Part shown: positions 16,077-25,454 of the stretch, in pieces | Numbering within the stretch: position 1 is the stretch's first letter | How the letters are laid out: the number at the start of each line of letters is the position of its first letter | Origin: Dendrosporobacter quercicolus | GTDB lineage: Bacteria > Bacillota > Negativicutes > DSM-1736 > Dendrosporobacteraceae | NCBI RefSeq assembly: GCF_900104455.1 | Contig: NZ_FNHB01000006.1 | Location: 1-64,000 of the forward strand | Reading direction: 5' to 3' | DNA: 64,000 bases | The notes under the pieces: generated by a model | What the model saw: only the letters and a program-made list of their open reading frames with translations | The model's database searches: none | Told to the model about the DNA's origin: nothing | Translations under genes and position numbers: made by a program

Positions 16077-17217
16077 GAAGACACCAACTTCCCGCATCTA
16101 CATTGCCGCAGGCGGTGCACTGGCGGTTATCATTATCTTGTGTGCGATGCTCCCACAGGCGGACAATGTTCTTTACAGTACGTTAAGTTCAGGTGCAAAA
16201 GGTACGAAAGCAGTGTTTTTGCTGCTGGAGAAGGAAGGGCAAAAGGTAGAACGTGCCGCCGGGTTTGTTCCGCCAGGCAATGGGCTGGCAATTCTGCTGG
16301 AACCGGCCGGGCGGCTGTCCGCCGAAGACCGGGACAGGCTGCTTGAATGGGTGACTGACGGCAATACCGTTCTATTGGCCGGCGAGCAGCCGAATTTGCT
16401 CTATCGGCATTTTGGTTTTTGGCCGGAACCGGCTTTGAGCAGGCCGTCAATTGCTTCTGTTTCTTCATCACATCAACTGCTGCAGGGTGTAGGGCAGTTG
16501 GACCTTGTTGAAGGAACAAGAGTTAATGATGCGGCTGCAGCAGATTTTCAGTATGGAGATGATCACGGGGCTTATTTAGGTGAAGTTGTTTACGGCAAGG
16601 GACGGATGGTTTTTCTAACAGTACCCGGCTTGTTAAGTAATCAGCAGATTGGCGAACAGGATAATTTAATTTTGGTTTTGAATATTGTCCGTCTTTACGG
16701 CGGAGCGGGTATTTGGTTTTGTGAAGGTACCGGCGTCAAATCAGGCCATGCCGCGCAAAGGGCGTTGCTAGGGCCGCTGGCATTGACCGGGGGCCAATTT
16801 ATACTGGGCCTGTTGTTATTGTACTATTTTTGGGGCAAACGCTTTGGCAGGGCGATTTCCTTGACGGTAAAGGATAAACAATTAACAGGCAGTTATGTAA
16901 GTTCACTTGCTGTTATTTATCGCCAGGCACGTGCCCGGCATTTAATTTTTGAAAGCATTTATCAAGGATTTAGAGAAGATTTGGCCCGGTATTTAGGGAT
17001 GCCTTCCAGCAGTTCCAATGATGAGCTGATCGGCCTGTTTTCCAGTCGGGCGAATATTGATGCCCAAAAGTTGGGTGACTTGCTGAACAATAGTGAACAA
17101 ATTCTGGTAAGGCCTGATTTTACGGAAGACGAATTGCTGGCCATCGTACGGGAGATGGAAAGCTGGCGTGAGGACAATCTTAGTTTTAAAGCAAAAAGGG
17201 GCAAAGACAATGGCTGA
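16069..17217 (+). CDS. DUF4350 domain membrane protein
   Basis: A 382-residue protein. One N-terminal transmembrane helix (residues 9-27) is followed by a GATase-like Rossmann domain (KGTKAVFLLLEKEGQKV, GNTVLLAGEQPN) matching DUF4350, then a second transmembrane helix near 245-265 and a cytoplasmic helical tail. Start ATG has ggaggag directly upstream and overlaps the preceding stop. In MoxR operons this protein sits with the DUF4129 and DUF58 partners. Confidence 0.8.
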   Translation: MAKKTPTSRIYIAAGGALAVIIILCAMLPQADNVLYSTLSSGAKGTKAVFLLLEKEGQKVERAAGFVPPGNGLAILLEPAGRLSAEDRDRLLEWVTDGNTVLLAGEQPNLLYRHFGFWPEPALSRPSIASVSSSHQLLQGVGQLDLVEGTRVNDAAAADFQYGDDHGAYLGEVVYGKGRMVFLTVPGLLSNQQIGEQDNLILVLNIVRLYGGAGIWFCEGTGVKSGHAAQRALLGPLALTGGQFILGLLLLYYFWGKRFGRAISLTVKDKQLTGSYVSSLAVIYRQARARHLIFESIYQGFREDLARYLGMPSSSSNDELIGLFSSRANIDAQKLGDLLNNSEQILVRPDFTEDELLAIVREMESWREDNLSFKAKRGKDNG

Positions 17218-18163
17218 TTATCAATTAAAAACACAGGTTGAACAATTGCTGGCCGGTCTGGGTACGGTGTTTGCCGGGCAACAGGCCGTGATTGAAGAAG
17301 TATTGATCGCAATGGTTGCCCAGGGGCATGTCTTGCTGGAAGGACCGCCCGGGGTAGGTAAGACAACCCTTGTTAACACTATGGCGGCCTTAACGGCATG
17401 CGAGTTTCGCAGGATTCAGTTTACTCCTGACTTAATGCCCTCTGATATTATCGGCGCCAATGTGTTTAATTTCCAGACAAGTGAATTTACCCTGAAACGA
17501 GGTCCCATCTTTACTCATTTCCTGCTGGCTGATGAAATCAACCGCACGCCGCCGAAAACCCAGGCGGCGTTGCTGGAAGCAATGGGAGAGAAACAGGTTA
17601 CCATTGACGGGGCAGCGTTTAAGCTGGAGCCGCCATTTCTGGTGTTTGCCACGCAAAACCCGATTGAACACGAGGGGACCTATCCGTTGCCGGAAGCGCA
17701 GGTTGACCGCTTTTTGCTGAAGGTTTTGGTGCCCTATCCGGAGCGGAGTGATGAGAAAGTTATTTTAGACATGATGCAAAATGGCCGGCCGGCAGCTGCA
17801 ATGCTGGAGCAGATAAAGCCGGTGCTGGATAAAGAGCAGTTTTTGCAGCTTAAGCAGCAGGCGGATGCAGTAACGGTAGAAGATGGTATTCTGAATTATA
17901 TTCTGGATATTGTTCATGCAACCAGGCAGAATCACCATTTGGCGGTGGGCGGCAGTCCGAGGGCCTCGCTGTCTTTGCTTATTTGCAGCAAAGCTTTGGC
18001 TGCGTTGCAGGGGCGTGCTTTTGTCACGCCTGATGATATAAAACGGGTAAGTTTTCCTGTGTTGCGGCATCGGATTATATTAAAACCGGAAGCTGAAATT
18101 GAGGGACTTGCCGCCGACACGGTCGTTAGACTGATTCTTGATGGCATTGAGGTTCCTCGTTAA
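17210..18163 (+). CDS. MoxR family AAA+ ATPase
   Basis: A 317-residue AAA+ ATPase of the MoxR type, thought to act as a chaperone that inserts metal or activates partner proteins together with VWA/DUF58 partners. Walker A GPPGVGKTTL is near residue 46, Walker B LLADEINRTPPKTQAALLEA near 105, and the sensor TQNPIEHEGTYPLPEAQVDR near 150. The C-terminal lid domain (VGGSPRASLSLLICSKALA) is intact. ATG 17210 overlaps the preceding gene by 8 bp. Confidence 0.93.
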   Translation: MADYQLKTQVEQLLAGLGTVFAGQQAVIEEVLIAMVAQGHVLLEGPPGVGKTTLVNTMAALTACEFRRIQFTPDLMPSDIIGANVFNFQTSEFTLKRGPIFTHFLLADEINRTPPKTQAALLEAMGEKQVTIDGAAFKLEPPFLVFATQNPIEHEGTYPLPEAQVDRFLLKVLVPYPERSDEKVILDMMQNGRPAAAMLEQIKPVLDKEQFLQLKQQADAVTVEDGILNYILDIVHATRQNHHLAVGGSPRASLSLLICSKALAALQGRAFVTPDDIKRVSFPVLRHRIILKPEAEIEGLAADTVVRLILDGIEVPR

Positions 18164-18194
18164 TGTAATTACCGTTGATATGGGAGGAAGGCCA

Positions 18195-19520
18195 GTGGTT
18201 TTTAGTCCAAGGGCAATTGCCCTGGTGCTGGGGGGCGCAGTCAGCTTGTTTTTCCTGGTGATCATAGCAGCGTTTACGCTGCAGCAGGCGCTTGCTTTTT
18301 TGCTGTTGTATGATGGCGTTATTTTAGGTCTGGTACTGCTTGACCTCAGGTTAACCATGAAGCCTCATCGGCTGAAGGCAGACCGCCTGTATGAACAGCG
18401 TATGTCAATCGGGATTGAAAACGCGGTCGTACTGACGGTTGGAAATGACGGCAGGCAGGACGTCCGGGTTATTGTTAAAGATGATATACCGCCGGAGTTT
18501 CAGGCAGGGCAAAACCGGTGGGAAGTACTGTTAGGTGCGGGGGAAACGGCCAAAGTGCGGTATATGGTCAAGCCGCCTAAACGGGGTGATTATGTTTTCG
18601 GGGCGATTCATCTTCGTTATTACAGCCGTCTGGGATTATTTATGCAGCAAATGAAGATACTTCCTCCGGCTACCGCTGTCAGGGTATATCCCAATATCCG
18701 GGAAATAAGCAATTATCAGCTGGGCCGTCAGGGCAATTTTATGGGCTCAGGGGTTAAGGTCTCCCGCCTGGCGGGGCTTGGAACTGATTTTGAAAGCTTG
18801 CGTGATTACCGGACTGATGATGAGTTCAGGCGGATTAACTGGGGCGCCACGGCCCGCCGGGGACGATTAATCAGCAATCAATATGAAGTAGACCGGAGTC
18901 AGCAGATTTTACTGGTGCTTGACGCCGGACGGTTGTTGAGCGGTGAATTTGACCAAGTTACGATGCTGGATCACGCCATTAACGCCAGTTTATTATTGGG
19001 TTATGTCGGTATAACTAGAGATGACAAAGTCGGGTTGCTGACTTTCTCGGATAAGGTCAAGCTGTATCTACCTCCCGGCAAAGGTCAGCCGCAGCTGCAG
19101 AAAATTTTGGCTAAGTTGTATCAGTTGCAGCCGGAACTTGTGGAAAGTGACTATCAGGCAGTTTGTCAATATATCGGCACGAAAAACCGTAAACGGAGTT
19201 TGGTTTGTTTTTTTACTGATCTTATTGATGAAGAAGCCTCCAAGGGATTGATTGAATGTATATCTATTCTGAGCAAACATCATTTGGTTCTTTGCATCAC
19301 CCTGCAGGATGCCGGCATTGTCGGCAAAGCCGGCATATGTCCGGTCAATTCCCAGGAGGTCTATGAGAAGGGGATTGCCATTGAAGTGCTGCGGAACCGT
19401 GAGAAATCCGCCGCATTGCTGAAGCAAAGAGGGGTAACGGTATTGAACGTTACGCCCGGGGAACTATCCGTTAATCTGGTGAATAAATATCTTGAAATGA
19501 AGTCTCAGCTGAAATTATAG
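18195..19520 (+). CDS. DUF58 domain protein
   Basis: A 441-residue MoxR partner. Two hydrophobic helices at residues 6-50 anchor it; a beta-rich region follows, then the DUF58 signature (LRDYRTDDEFRRINWGATAR near 205) and a VWA-like fold (ILLVLDAG near 240 as a degenerate MIDAS). I chose GTG 18195 because ggagg sits 7 nt upstream; the frame is open further upstream but without a better site. Proteins of this type are usually encoded directly after MoxR, as here. Confidence 0.85.
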   Translation: MVFSPRAIALVLGGAVSLFFLVIIAAFTLQQALAFLLLYDGVILGLVLLDLRLTMKPHRLKADRLYEQRMSIGIENAVVLTVGNDGRQDVRVIVKDDIPPEFQAGQNRWEVLLGAGETAKVRYMVKPPKRGDYVFGAIHLRYYSRLGLFMQQMKILPPATAVRVYPNIREISNYQLGRQGNFMGSGVKVSRLAGLGTDFESLRDYRTDDEFRRINWGATARRGRLISNQYEVDRSQQILLVLDAGRLLSGEFDQVTMLDHAINASLLLGYVGITRDDKVGLLTFSDKVKLYLPPGKGQPQLQKILAKLYQLQPELVESDYQAVCQYIGTKNRKRSLVCFFTDLIDEEASKGLIECISILSKHHLVLCITLQDAGIVGKAGICPVNSQEVYEKGIAIEVLRNREKSAALLKQRGVTVLNVTPGELSVNLVNKYLEMKSQLKL

Positions 19521-19528
19521 GAGCGGCA

Positions 19529-20512
19529 ATGAATTCAGAACTGTTTTTAAAAACCTACCGACAAACCTGGGAGCGGTTTGACCGGATTGTACAACAAATG
19601 GAAAGAAGCGGTATTGCCAGTTTAAGCCGTGAGGAGGTCAGGATGCTTGGCCCCCTGTTTAGGAGAATAACGGCACAGCTGGCCTATGCCCGCAGCAACT
19701 ATCCCGGCCACGAAATGGTTGGTTATCTGAATAACCTAGTGGTTAAAGCACATGGACATCTTTATCGGCAGGAAACGTTTGGCCTGAAATCTGTCTTGCA
19801 TTTTTACTCTCGCGAGTTTCCACGGCGTATTGCCGACGAAAGGCGGCTAATTGGGGCGGCCGCCGCGATTCTGCTGCTGGGCCTGTTAACCGGATATTTG
19901 ATCTACTATTTTCAACCGGTGCTGACCGGCTGGTTTATTCCGGAGCAATTAGTACCGGAAGAAATAGTCGCAGGTCAGACCGGAATCAACGGATGGGAAG
20001 GCCTGGGTTCGCTTCTGTCAACAGTAATTATGCTAAACAATATTAAGGTCGGCGTATTGGCCTTTGGACTGGGCGTTACTTGGGGGCTGGGGACTTGCGC
20101 GGTGTTATATCTCAATGGAATCATGGTAGGGATTTTGGGGGCAATGTATACGAATAAGGGTTATGCCCTGGACTTTTGGTCGTTGATACTCCCCCATGGA
20201 GTTCTGGAGCTTGCCGCTATTTTTATTTGCGGGGGAGCCGGCTTTGTATTGGCTAAGGCTCTGGTAAAGCCGGGAGATTTCAAACGACGGGAGCTGTTGC
20301 CCGTGCAAGGCCGGGCGGCGCTGTCGTTAGTTGCAGGAACCCTGCCTCTTTTTGTTATTGCCGGTTTAATTGAAGGGTTTGTTACGCCGAGTGTTCTGCC
20401 AAAGTATGTTAAAGTTGCGGTAGGCGGAGGTTCGCTGCTGCTGTTTTTGTATTATGTCTGGCGGGGAAATCAAGCCGGACAAGCGGATTCATACAGGGGG
20501 TGGAGGCAATGA
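19529..20512 (+). CDS. SpoIIM-like (DUF95) membrane protein
   Basis: A 327-residue protein with a cytoplasmic helical N-terminal part (residues 1-100) and five or six transmembrane helices from about 108 onward. NNIKVGVLAFGLGVTWGLGT and LPHGVLELAAIFICGGAGF are core blocks of the stage II sporulation protein M / DUF95 family. Despite the name, members in MoxR operons occur outside sporulation. The start has aggagc upstream. It ends with an ATGA overlap to the next gene. Confidence 0.87.
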   Translation: MNSELFLKTYRQTWERFDRIVQQMERSGIASLSREEVRMLGPLFRRITAQLAYARSNYPGHEMVGYLNNLVVKAHGHLYRQETFGLKSVLHFYSREFPRRIADERRLIGAAAAILLLGLLTGYLIYYFQPVLTGWFIPEQLVPEEIVAGQTGINGWEGLGSLLSTVIMLNNIKVGVLAFGLGVTWGLGTCAVLYLNGIMVGILGAMYTNKGYALDFWSLILPHGVLELAAIFICGGAGFVLAKALVKPGDFKRRELLPVQGRAALSLVAGTLPLFVIAGLIEGFVTPSVLPKYVKVAVGGGSLLLFLYYVWRGNQAGQADSYRGWRQ

Positions 20513-21279
20513 AGGAGTTCAGCCTGATCAGCCCTGAAAAGGTGCGCCTTGAGTTCAAACTGGCTGGAATAGGCTCACGTTTTGCCGCAGCATTTGTGGA
20601 CGGGGTGTTTAAAACAATACTGGTCGTGTTCTTTGTTGTTGTCAGTTGCAGCCTTTGGGGCGTGGGATTAAGCGGCTGGGTTGATGTGCCTGAGTTTGAA
20701 GAATATTTTTCTTTATGGGGAGCACTTATTCTATTGATCATTTTTGGTATTGTATACGGCTATTCGATTTTTTTTGAAACAATATGGAACGGACAAACTC
20801 CTGGCAAAAGACTGATTAAGATCAGGGTTGTACAGCGTGATGGCTCTCCGGTTACCTTTATGCAGGTTTTAGTGCGGAATATGTTGACGATTATTGATCA
20901 ACTGCCGTTTCTTTATGCGGTCGGTATGGTTGCGGTATTAGTCACTAGGCGGAATCAACGCCTGGGAGATCTAGCCGCGGGAACGGTAGTACTAAGAGAA
21001 AAGGGCGGATCGGCTCCACCGGTGATTGATTATGCCGTCCCGGAGGCGGAGTGGGCAGGTTCTGCGCGACTATATTTACATACAATCACGGAGGACGAAT
21101 TTGCAACGCTCAAGCAGTATTTATTGAGGAAAGATGAGCTTAGGCCAGAGGAGGCTTCGCAGTTGGAACATAGACTGGTTGCCCATTTTAGTAAAAAACT
21201 GAGCATTCGTGCGGCGGCCATCGATGATTATCATGTTTTTTTACAGCAGGTTGCGCAGTTGTTCCAAGCGAAAGGCTGA
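20509..21279 (+). CDS. RDD family membrane protein
   Basis: Last gene of the operon, 256 residues. The RDD domain spans residues 5-160: three transmembrane helices, an early GSRFAAAFVDG block with the Arg/Asp pair, and TPGKRLIKIRVV between helices. A soluble C-terminal helical extension of about 80 residues (ITEDEFATLKQYLLRKDELR) is unusual for minimal RDD proteins but common in MoxR-associated ones. Start ATG overlaps the preceding stop. A strong terminator follows. Confidence 0.87.
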   Translation: MKEFSLISPEKVRLEFKLAGIGSRFAAAFVDGVFKTILVVFFVVVSCSLWGVGLSGWVDVPEFEEYFSLWGALILLIIFGIVYGYSIFFETIWNGQTPGKRLIKIRVVQRDGSPVTFMQVLVRNMLTIIDQLPFLYAVGMVAVLVTRRNQRLGDLAAGTVVLREKGGSAPPVIDYAVPEAEWAGSARLYLHTITEDEFATLKQYLLRKDELRPEEASQLEHRLVAHFSKKLSIRAAAIDDYHVFLQQVAQLFQAKG

Positions 21280-21337
21280 TTGTTGCGTTTGACAGCAGAA
21301 ACTTACAGCTCTTTCATTGATTTATCCTATTCAGGCT

Positions 21338-21382
21338 ACAAGGTGTTTTTCCGGCGATTGCCAGAAGAACACCTTGTTTTTT
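21338..21382 (+). terminator. Operon terminator
   Basis: Arms acaaggtgtt and aacaccttgt pair perfectly, followed by six T. It closes the seven-gene operon. Confidence 0.9.
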
Positions 21383-21500
21383 GGTGTAGCCGGAGCGTAA
21401 CATCAGGCGGCCCTACAGGACAGCGGCCTGACTCTATCCGGTCTTAGTCATTAATGATACAATAACAAGTAACATGGTTAGCCGCACAAGGAGGAGCAGC

Positions 21501-22409
21501 ATGGACATCTATCATCTGGAATATTTCATGGAGGTTGCCAGGCAGAAAAGCTTTAGCAAGGCAGCTGACGCCATCCATATTTCTCAGCCGTCAATTAGTA
21601 AAGCTATCCGTGATCTGGAACGGCAGCTGGGCGTAAAATTGTTTTATCGCAGCAACCGGCATGTGGAACTTACCGATGCCGGTGAGGCCATTTTAGAACA
21701 GGCGCAGCAAATCGTTTCTTCTTTCAGTGCGATTACGGCCCGCTTGGATGGTTTGACTAAGCTGCAAACAGGCAAGATCAATATTGGCCTGCCGCCCATT
21801 ACCGGCGTTACGACATTTGCCCGGGTACTGGGAGATTTTAAAAAAGAATATCCGAAAATAACAATGAATTTGTATGAATACGGCTCCAAGAAAATTGAAC
21901 AGGCGATACAGGAAGGCCTGATTGATATTGGCATTATCTGCGCTCCGCCGGAGGAGAGCGTTATCTATGAAATGATTTTCTTTCCGGTTGATCCGCTGTG
22001 GGTGATCATGCATCCGGAACACCGGTTAAGTACAGTGCAGTCTATTGATTACCGTGAGCTTGAGCCGGAGCAGCTGATTTCTTACAGCAATGATTTCAGC
22101 CTGCATGATATTGTGATCAACCGCTGCCGGCAGGAAGGTTTTCAGCCGAGGATTGTTTTTGAAACTTCACAGCTGGAGCTAATGACGCAATTGGTGGCCG
22201 CCAGTATCGGCATTGCCCTGCTGCCCAGCAAGGTCTGCCGGAAGTTTGACGGACAGGCGATTGTTTCCCGTCCGCTACAGGATCAAACACTGGGCATCAG
22301 GCTGGCGCTCTGCTGGAAAAAGGGCCGCTATCTTTCCCATGCCGTGCGGGAACTGCTGAGCTTTTTCAACACCAACTACAATTTGCCGGACGATGGATCA
22401 GGCATTTAG
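21501..22409 (+). CDS. LysR-family regulator (CidR-like)
   Basis: A 302-residue LysR regulator. The winged helix-turn-helix is at residues 1-60 (SFSKAADAIHISQPSISKAI), and the effector domain at about 90-290. Start ATG has aaggagg upstream. It precedes the lrgA- and lrgB-like genes on the same strand, the arrangement seen for CidR in Bacillus and Staphylococcus, which senses pyruvate overflow products such as acetate and activates holin-like genes. The partner assignment is by position. Confidence 0.85.
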   Translation: MDIYHLEYFMEVARQKSFSKAADAIHISQPSISKAIRDLERQLGVKLFYRSNRHVELTDAGEAILEQAQQIVSSFSAITARLDGLTKLQTGKINIGLPPITGVTTFARVLGDFKKEYPKITMNLYEYGSKKIEQAIQEGLIDIGIICAPPEESVIYEMIFFPVDPLWVIMHPEHRLSTVQSIDYRELEPEQLISYSNDFSLHDIVINRCRQEGFQPRIVFETSQLELMTQLVAASIGIALLPSKVCRKFDGQAIVSRPLQDQTLGIRLALCWKKGRYLSHAVRELLSFFNTNYNLPDDGSGI

Positions 22410-22448
22410 TTCATGCATAATTTTGATGTAATGTATGCTTAATGTTTA

Positions 22449-22478
22449 TTGTACTTATCAACCTTTGCGCACTATAAT
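22449..22478 (+). promoter_or_regulatory. Putative promoter for lrgAB-like genes
   Basis: Hexamers ttgtac and tataat are separated by 18 nt, about 125 bp before the lrgA-like start. The long leader may contain the binding site of the upstream LysR regulator; no clear T-N11-A box was picked. Confidence 0.5.
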
Positions 22479-22602
22479 CGATATATAGCAGGTGTGTACT
22501 GCAGATACGTCTGATGACAAGTACGCACAATGCGGCTGCTGCGGTGTCCGGGCTGTCAGGAATGGACAGTGGTACCGGCGGGAAGAAGGGTGAGATGTTT
22601 GT

Positions 22603-22974
22603 GTGCGCTATGTCAAAATATTATTTCAGATTGTTCTTTTAGGTGTGATTGGGCTTATCGGCAATGGCGTGGCGATGTTGCTGCCGTTTAAGGTTCCGGG
22701 CAGCATTATCGGCATTGGCATTTTGTTCCTGCTTATTGAGCGCAACTGGCTGGCCATGGCGTGGGTGGAGGACGGCTCAAACTTACTAATTTCTGAATTA
22801 CTGCTGTTTTTTATTCCTTCAGCCATTGGCGTCATGCAGTTTTCCGGTTTGTTGCTGCAGCAATCGGTTGAACTGCTGGCGGTCATTTCCATTAGTACGC
22901 TCAGCATTTTGGCGTGTATTGCCGGGCTTAGCCGGCTGACGCATTATTACCGGGAGAGGGGCGAACGCATGTGA
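22603..22974 (+). CDS. lrgA: CidA/LrgA family holin-like protein
   Basis: A 123-residue membrane protein with four predicted helices. LLPFKVPGSIIGIGILFLLI near residue 27 and the following acidic turn match the CidA/LrgA family. The family forms holin-like pores linked to murein hydrolase control, or acts in pyruvate uptake together with LrgB in Bacillus (PftAB). Start GTG 22603. It overlaps the next gene by 4 bp. The choice of lrgA over cidA is arbitrary. Confidence 0.88.
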   Translation: MRYVKILFQIVLLGVIGLIGNGVAMLLPFKVPGSIIGIGILFLLIERNWLAMAWVEDGSNLLISELLLFFIPSAIGVMQFSGLLLQQSVELLAVISISTLSILACIAGLSRLTHYYRERGERM

Positions 22975-23672
22975 ACGTTGTATTGGGCTTAATGTCGACG
23001 CTGATTATCTACCAATTGGCAAAACGATTGTATCAACAGTCCGCCTGTCTGCTTTTATCGCCTCTGTTGGTTTGTCCGGTGGTGATCATTGTGGCATTGC
23101 AACTGCTGCATGTTTCTTATGAAACCTATAATGCCGGGGGACAGCTTTTGAGCTATATGCTCCAGCCGGCGACGGTAGCGCTGGCCGTTCCTTTGTACCG
23201 TTACCGCAGCGTAATTAAAGAACATCTGCTGGAAATTGTGCTGTACGTATCCGCCGGGGCGGTTGTGGCGATTGTAACTTCGGTTGGCGCAGCCGGTTTG
23301 GCCGGGCTGCCGGTGCAGGTGGCGGATAGTTTGGCGCCACGGTCGGTTACTACGCCGATCGCTATGAATATATCGCAAATTGTCGGCGGGAATCCGGCGC
23401 TGACGGCGGCCTTTGTCATTATTACCGGCCTGGTAGGCACCGTTTTTGCATCGCTGGCGTTAAAGTACCTGTCAATTGAAAATCCGGTCACCCGAGGAAT
23501 GATGCTGGGCATTTCGGCCCATGGCACCGGGATGTCCAAGGCGCATGAGCTGGGCTATCTGGAAGGAGCGAGCGCAAGCCTGGCAATGATCTTTATGGGG
23601 CTGATCACAGCTTTTATTGCTCCCGGACTTGTGCCGGTATGCCTGAAGCTGTTTGGGGGAACTTATGTATGA
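22971..23672 (+). CDS. lrgB: LrgB/CidB family membrane protein
   Basis: A 233-residue protein with about seven helices. The conserved stretch LAPRSVTTPIAMNISQIVGG near residue 123 and GISAHGTGMSKAHELG near 180 are hallmark LrgB blocks. GTG start overlaps the lrgA stop (atgtga), so the two are translationally coupled and probably form one complex. A long terminator follows. Confidence 0.92.
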   Translation: MNVVLGLMSTLIIYQLAKRLYQQSACLLLSPLLVCPVVIIVALQLLHVSYETYNAGGQLLSYMLQPATVALAVPLYRYRSVIKEHLLEIVLYVSAGAVVAIVTSVGAAGLAGLPVQVADSLAPRSVTTPIAMNISQIVGGNPALTAAFVIITGLVGTVFASLALKYLSIENPVTRGMMLGISAHGTGMSKAHELGYLEGASASLAMIFMGLITAFIAPGLVPVCLKLFGGTYV

Positions 23673-23701
23673 TTTAGCGAGACGAGGGCAGGAACACAGT
23701 A

Positions 23702-23753
23702 AAAGGAAGAGACCGCCCAAAGCATGAGCATGCTTTGGGCGGTCTCTTCCTTT
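23702..23753. terminator. Bidirectional terminator with 25-bp arms
   Basis: Perfect inverted repeat, arms at 23702-23726 and 23729-23753, centre agcatg ag catgct. A and T runs border both sides. It lies between the convergent lrgB-like and glutamate-synthase-like genes. Confidence 0.92.
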
Positions 23754-23782
23754 CAGCCTCACCTGCAGAAGAACCTGCCGGC

Positions 23783-25177
23783 CTATTGCAGCGGTGGCTG
23801 CTGCTGGTGTTCTGTCTGCTGGCAGGCATCGGTCTGTGAGGGGCGAGGGCGGCGTATCTGACCGGCATAACGGATGCCGATAAATTCGGCTAAGTCTTTG
23901 TCTACAGTGACCAGATCGGCCGGTCCAAGTTCATTCAGGGCTTGTTTGCCCAACGCCTGGGCGGCAAGCTTCATTTCGGCGGTGCAGGAGATGAGAAAAT
24001 TTGCCAAACTGCGGGCAGCTTTGTCAATGTCTAATTTATCGGTCATGCGGCCGCCATACAGGGCCAGCTGCGAGGGCGGAGCCTGCGGCAAAACTTTTAC
24101 CGCCTGGGCCTGCATGGCAGCCATTAAGGCAATTGTGCCAATATATACGGCATCGGCGCCTAAGGCTAAAGCTTTGAGAAAATGACCGGGTGTAGACATA
24201 CCTCCGGCAATAATAATGCTAAAACGATCCCGCAGATCATTGGCAGTCAGCCAGTTTACTGTCCGGACCAGCGTGTAAAGGGTTGGCAGGCCAATATCAT
24301 CCTGAAGTGTTGGCGGAGAGGAGGATGTGCCGCCTTCCGCGCCGTCAATCACTATGTAGTCAGCCTTGGTCTGGGCAATGACCGCCAACTCGTATTCAAT
24401 AAAATCGGTGCCTGCAATTTTTACACCCACCGGCACATCATACTGCGATTTCATCGAATTGACCATTTTGATGTAATCCTGGGTCGATTGTTTTCCCGGC
24501 ATCCGGGAATAGATGGTGGCGCTCTTTCCGTTTTCAAGCTGCCAGGTATGCTTTAGGTGTTCGTCTTTGCGTTCGGTAACAGAGGTTTCAACAGCGCCGC
24601 CCCAGGCTCCCTGACCAAGCTGAATTTCAATTGCATCCAGCTGGCTTAATTGTTCCTGACCGCTTAACCAGCCGCCGCGATGGTACTGACCAATTAAAAA
24701 TTTGGCGGCGTCGCGTTCTTCGGGGGTAACCGCCGATTCACCTGTATTGGTGGAGGTTCCGGCCAGGGCTGCGCCTTTAGCCAGGGCAATTTTCATTGGC
24801 AGGCTTAGCGAACCGCCATAAGACATGCCCGTGATCATTACCGGCAGATCCAGCACCAACGGTTTTTTGGCATGGGGGCCGATCACTGTTTTGGTGGAAA
24901 TCTGCCCGGTGCTCTCGGTTGGCAACTGAAACAATTGACGCGGGTTAAGCAGTATTTTATTCCAGGGTGACAGTACATTGGGGCTGCCCAGCGGCCGGGC
25001 GAGTTCTTTGCCTGTTTCAGCTCTGATGGCTGCTTCAATGGCAGCGCGCGGTGTTAGTTTTTCAGCAACGGTTACCAGCAGAAACGGGTTATCGGAATAG
25101 TCCTCGGTCATCATTTTCGTCATGGCTTCATCCATCATCGGGTCCATCATTTTCATTGCCAGCCAGCTTAATAACAT
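23783..25177 (-). CDS. FMN-binding glutamate synthase-like protein
   Basis: A 464-residue protein equal to the FMN/synthase domain of glutamate synthase, without the glutaminase domain. VMITGMSYGGSLSLPMKIAL near residue 113 and IVIDGAEGGTSSSPPTLQDD near 262 match the TIM-barrel active site; IIIAGGMSTPGHFLKALALG near 312 binds phosphate. No clear iron-sulfur cysteine cluster is present. Proteins of this stand-alone type have been linked to other amidotransfer or N-methylglutamate reactions, but its activity here is not known. No small subunit is nearby. Confidence 0.82.
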   Translation of the reverse strand: MLLSWLAMKMMDPMMDEAMTKMMTEDYSDNPFLLVTVAEKLTPRAAIEAAIRAETGKELARPLGSPNVLSPWNKILLNPRQLFQLPTESTGQISTKTVIGPHAKKPLVLDLPVMITGMSYGGSLSLPMKIALAKGAALAGTSTNTGESAVTPEERDAAKFLIGQYHRGGWLSGQEQLSQLDAIEIQLGQGAWGGAVETSVTERKDEHLKHTWQLENGKSATIYSRMPGKQSTQDYIKMVNSMKSQYDVPVGVKIAGTDFIEYELAVIAQTKADYIVIDGAEGGTSSSPPTLQDDIGLPTLYTLVRTVNWLTANDLRDRFSIIIAGGMSTPGHFLKALALGADAVYIGTIALMAAMQAQAVKVLPQAPPSQLALYGGRMTDKLDIDKAARSLANFLISCTAEMKLAAQALGKQALNELGPADLVTVDKDLAEFIGIRYAGQIRRPRPSQTDACQQTEHQQQPPLQ

Positions 25178-25454
25178 GCGCTTCCCTCCACTATGTTGAG
25201 TATCTTGATCAAAGTCTTATTTTATCCGCACTAACCCACTCTCATATTATTCCTGCCGTTACTTCTGCAAGCGGGATCAGGAGCGGCTAAGTCTACTTTA
25301 TTGTTTCCGGTACTGCCGATAATATTACAAATCGGTAAAGTTTTCAAAGGTCTCCGGCAAGTTTTTAGCAAGAGACAGGCCGAGCCGGCATATAGATAAA
25401 GTGTTACCTTTCTTTTAACCGAAAAATCTAACAGGTGAAGGTTGTGAGGGGAAA

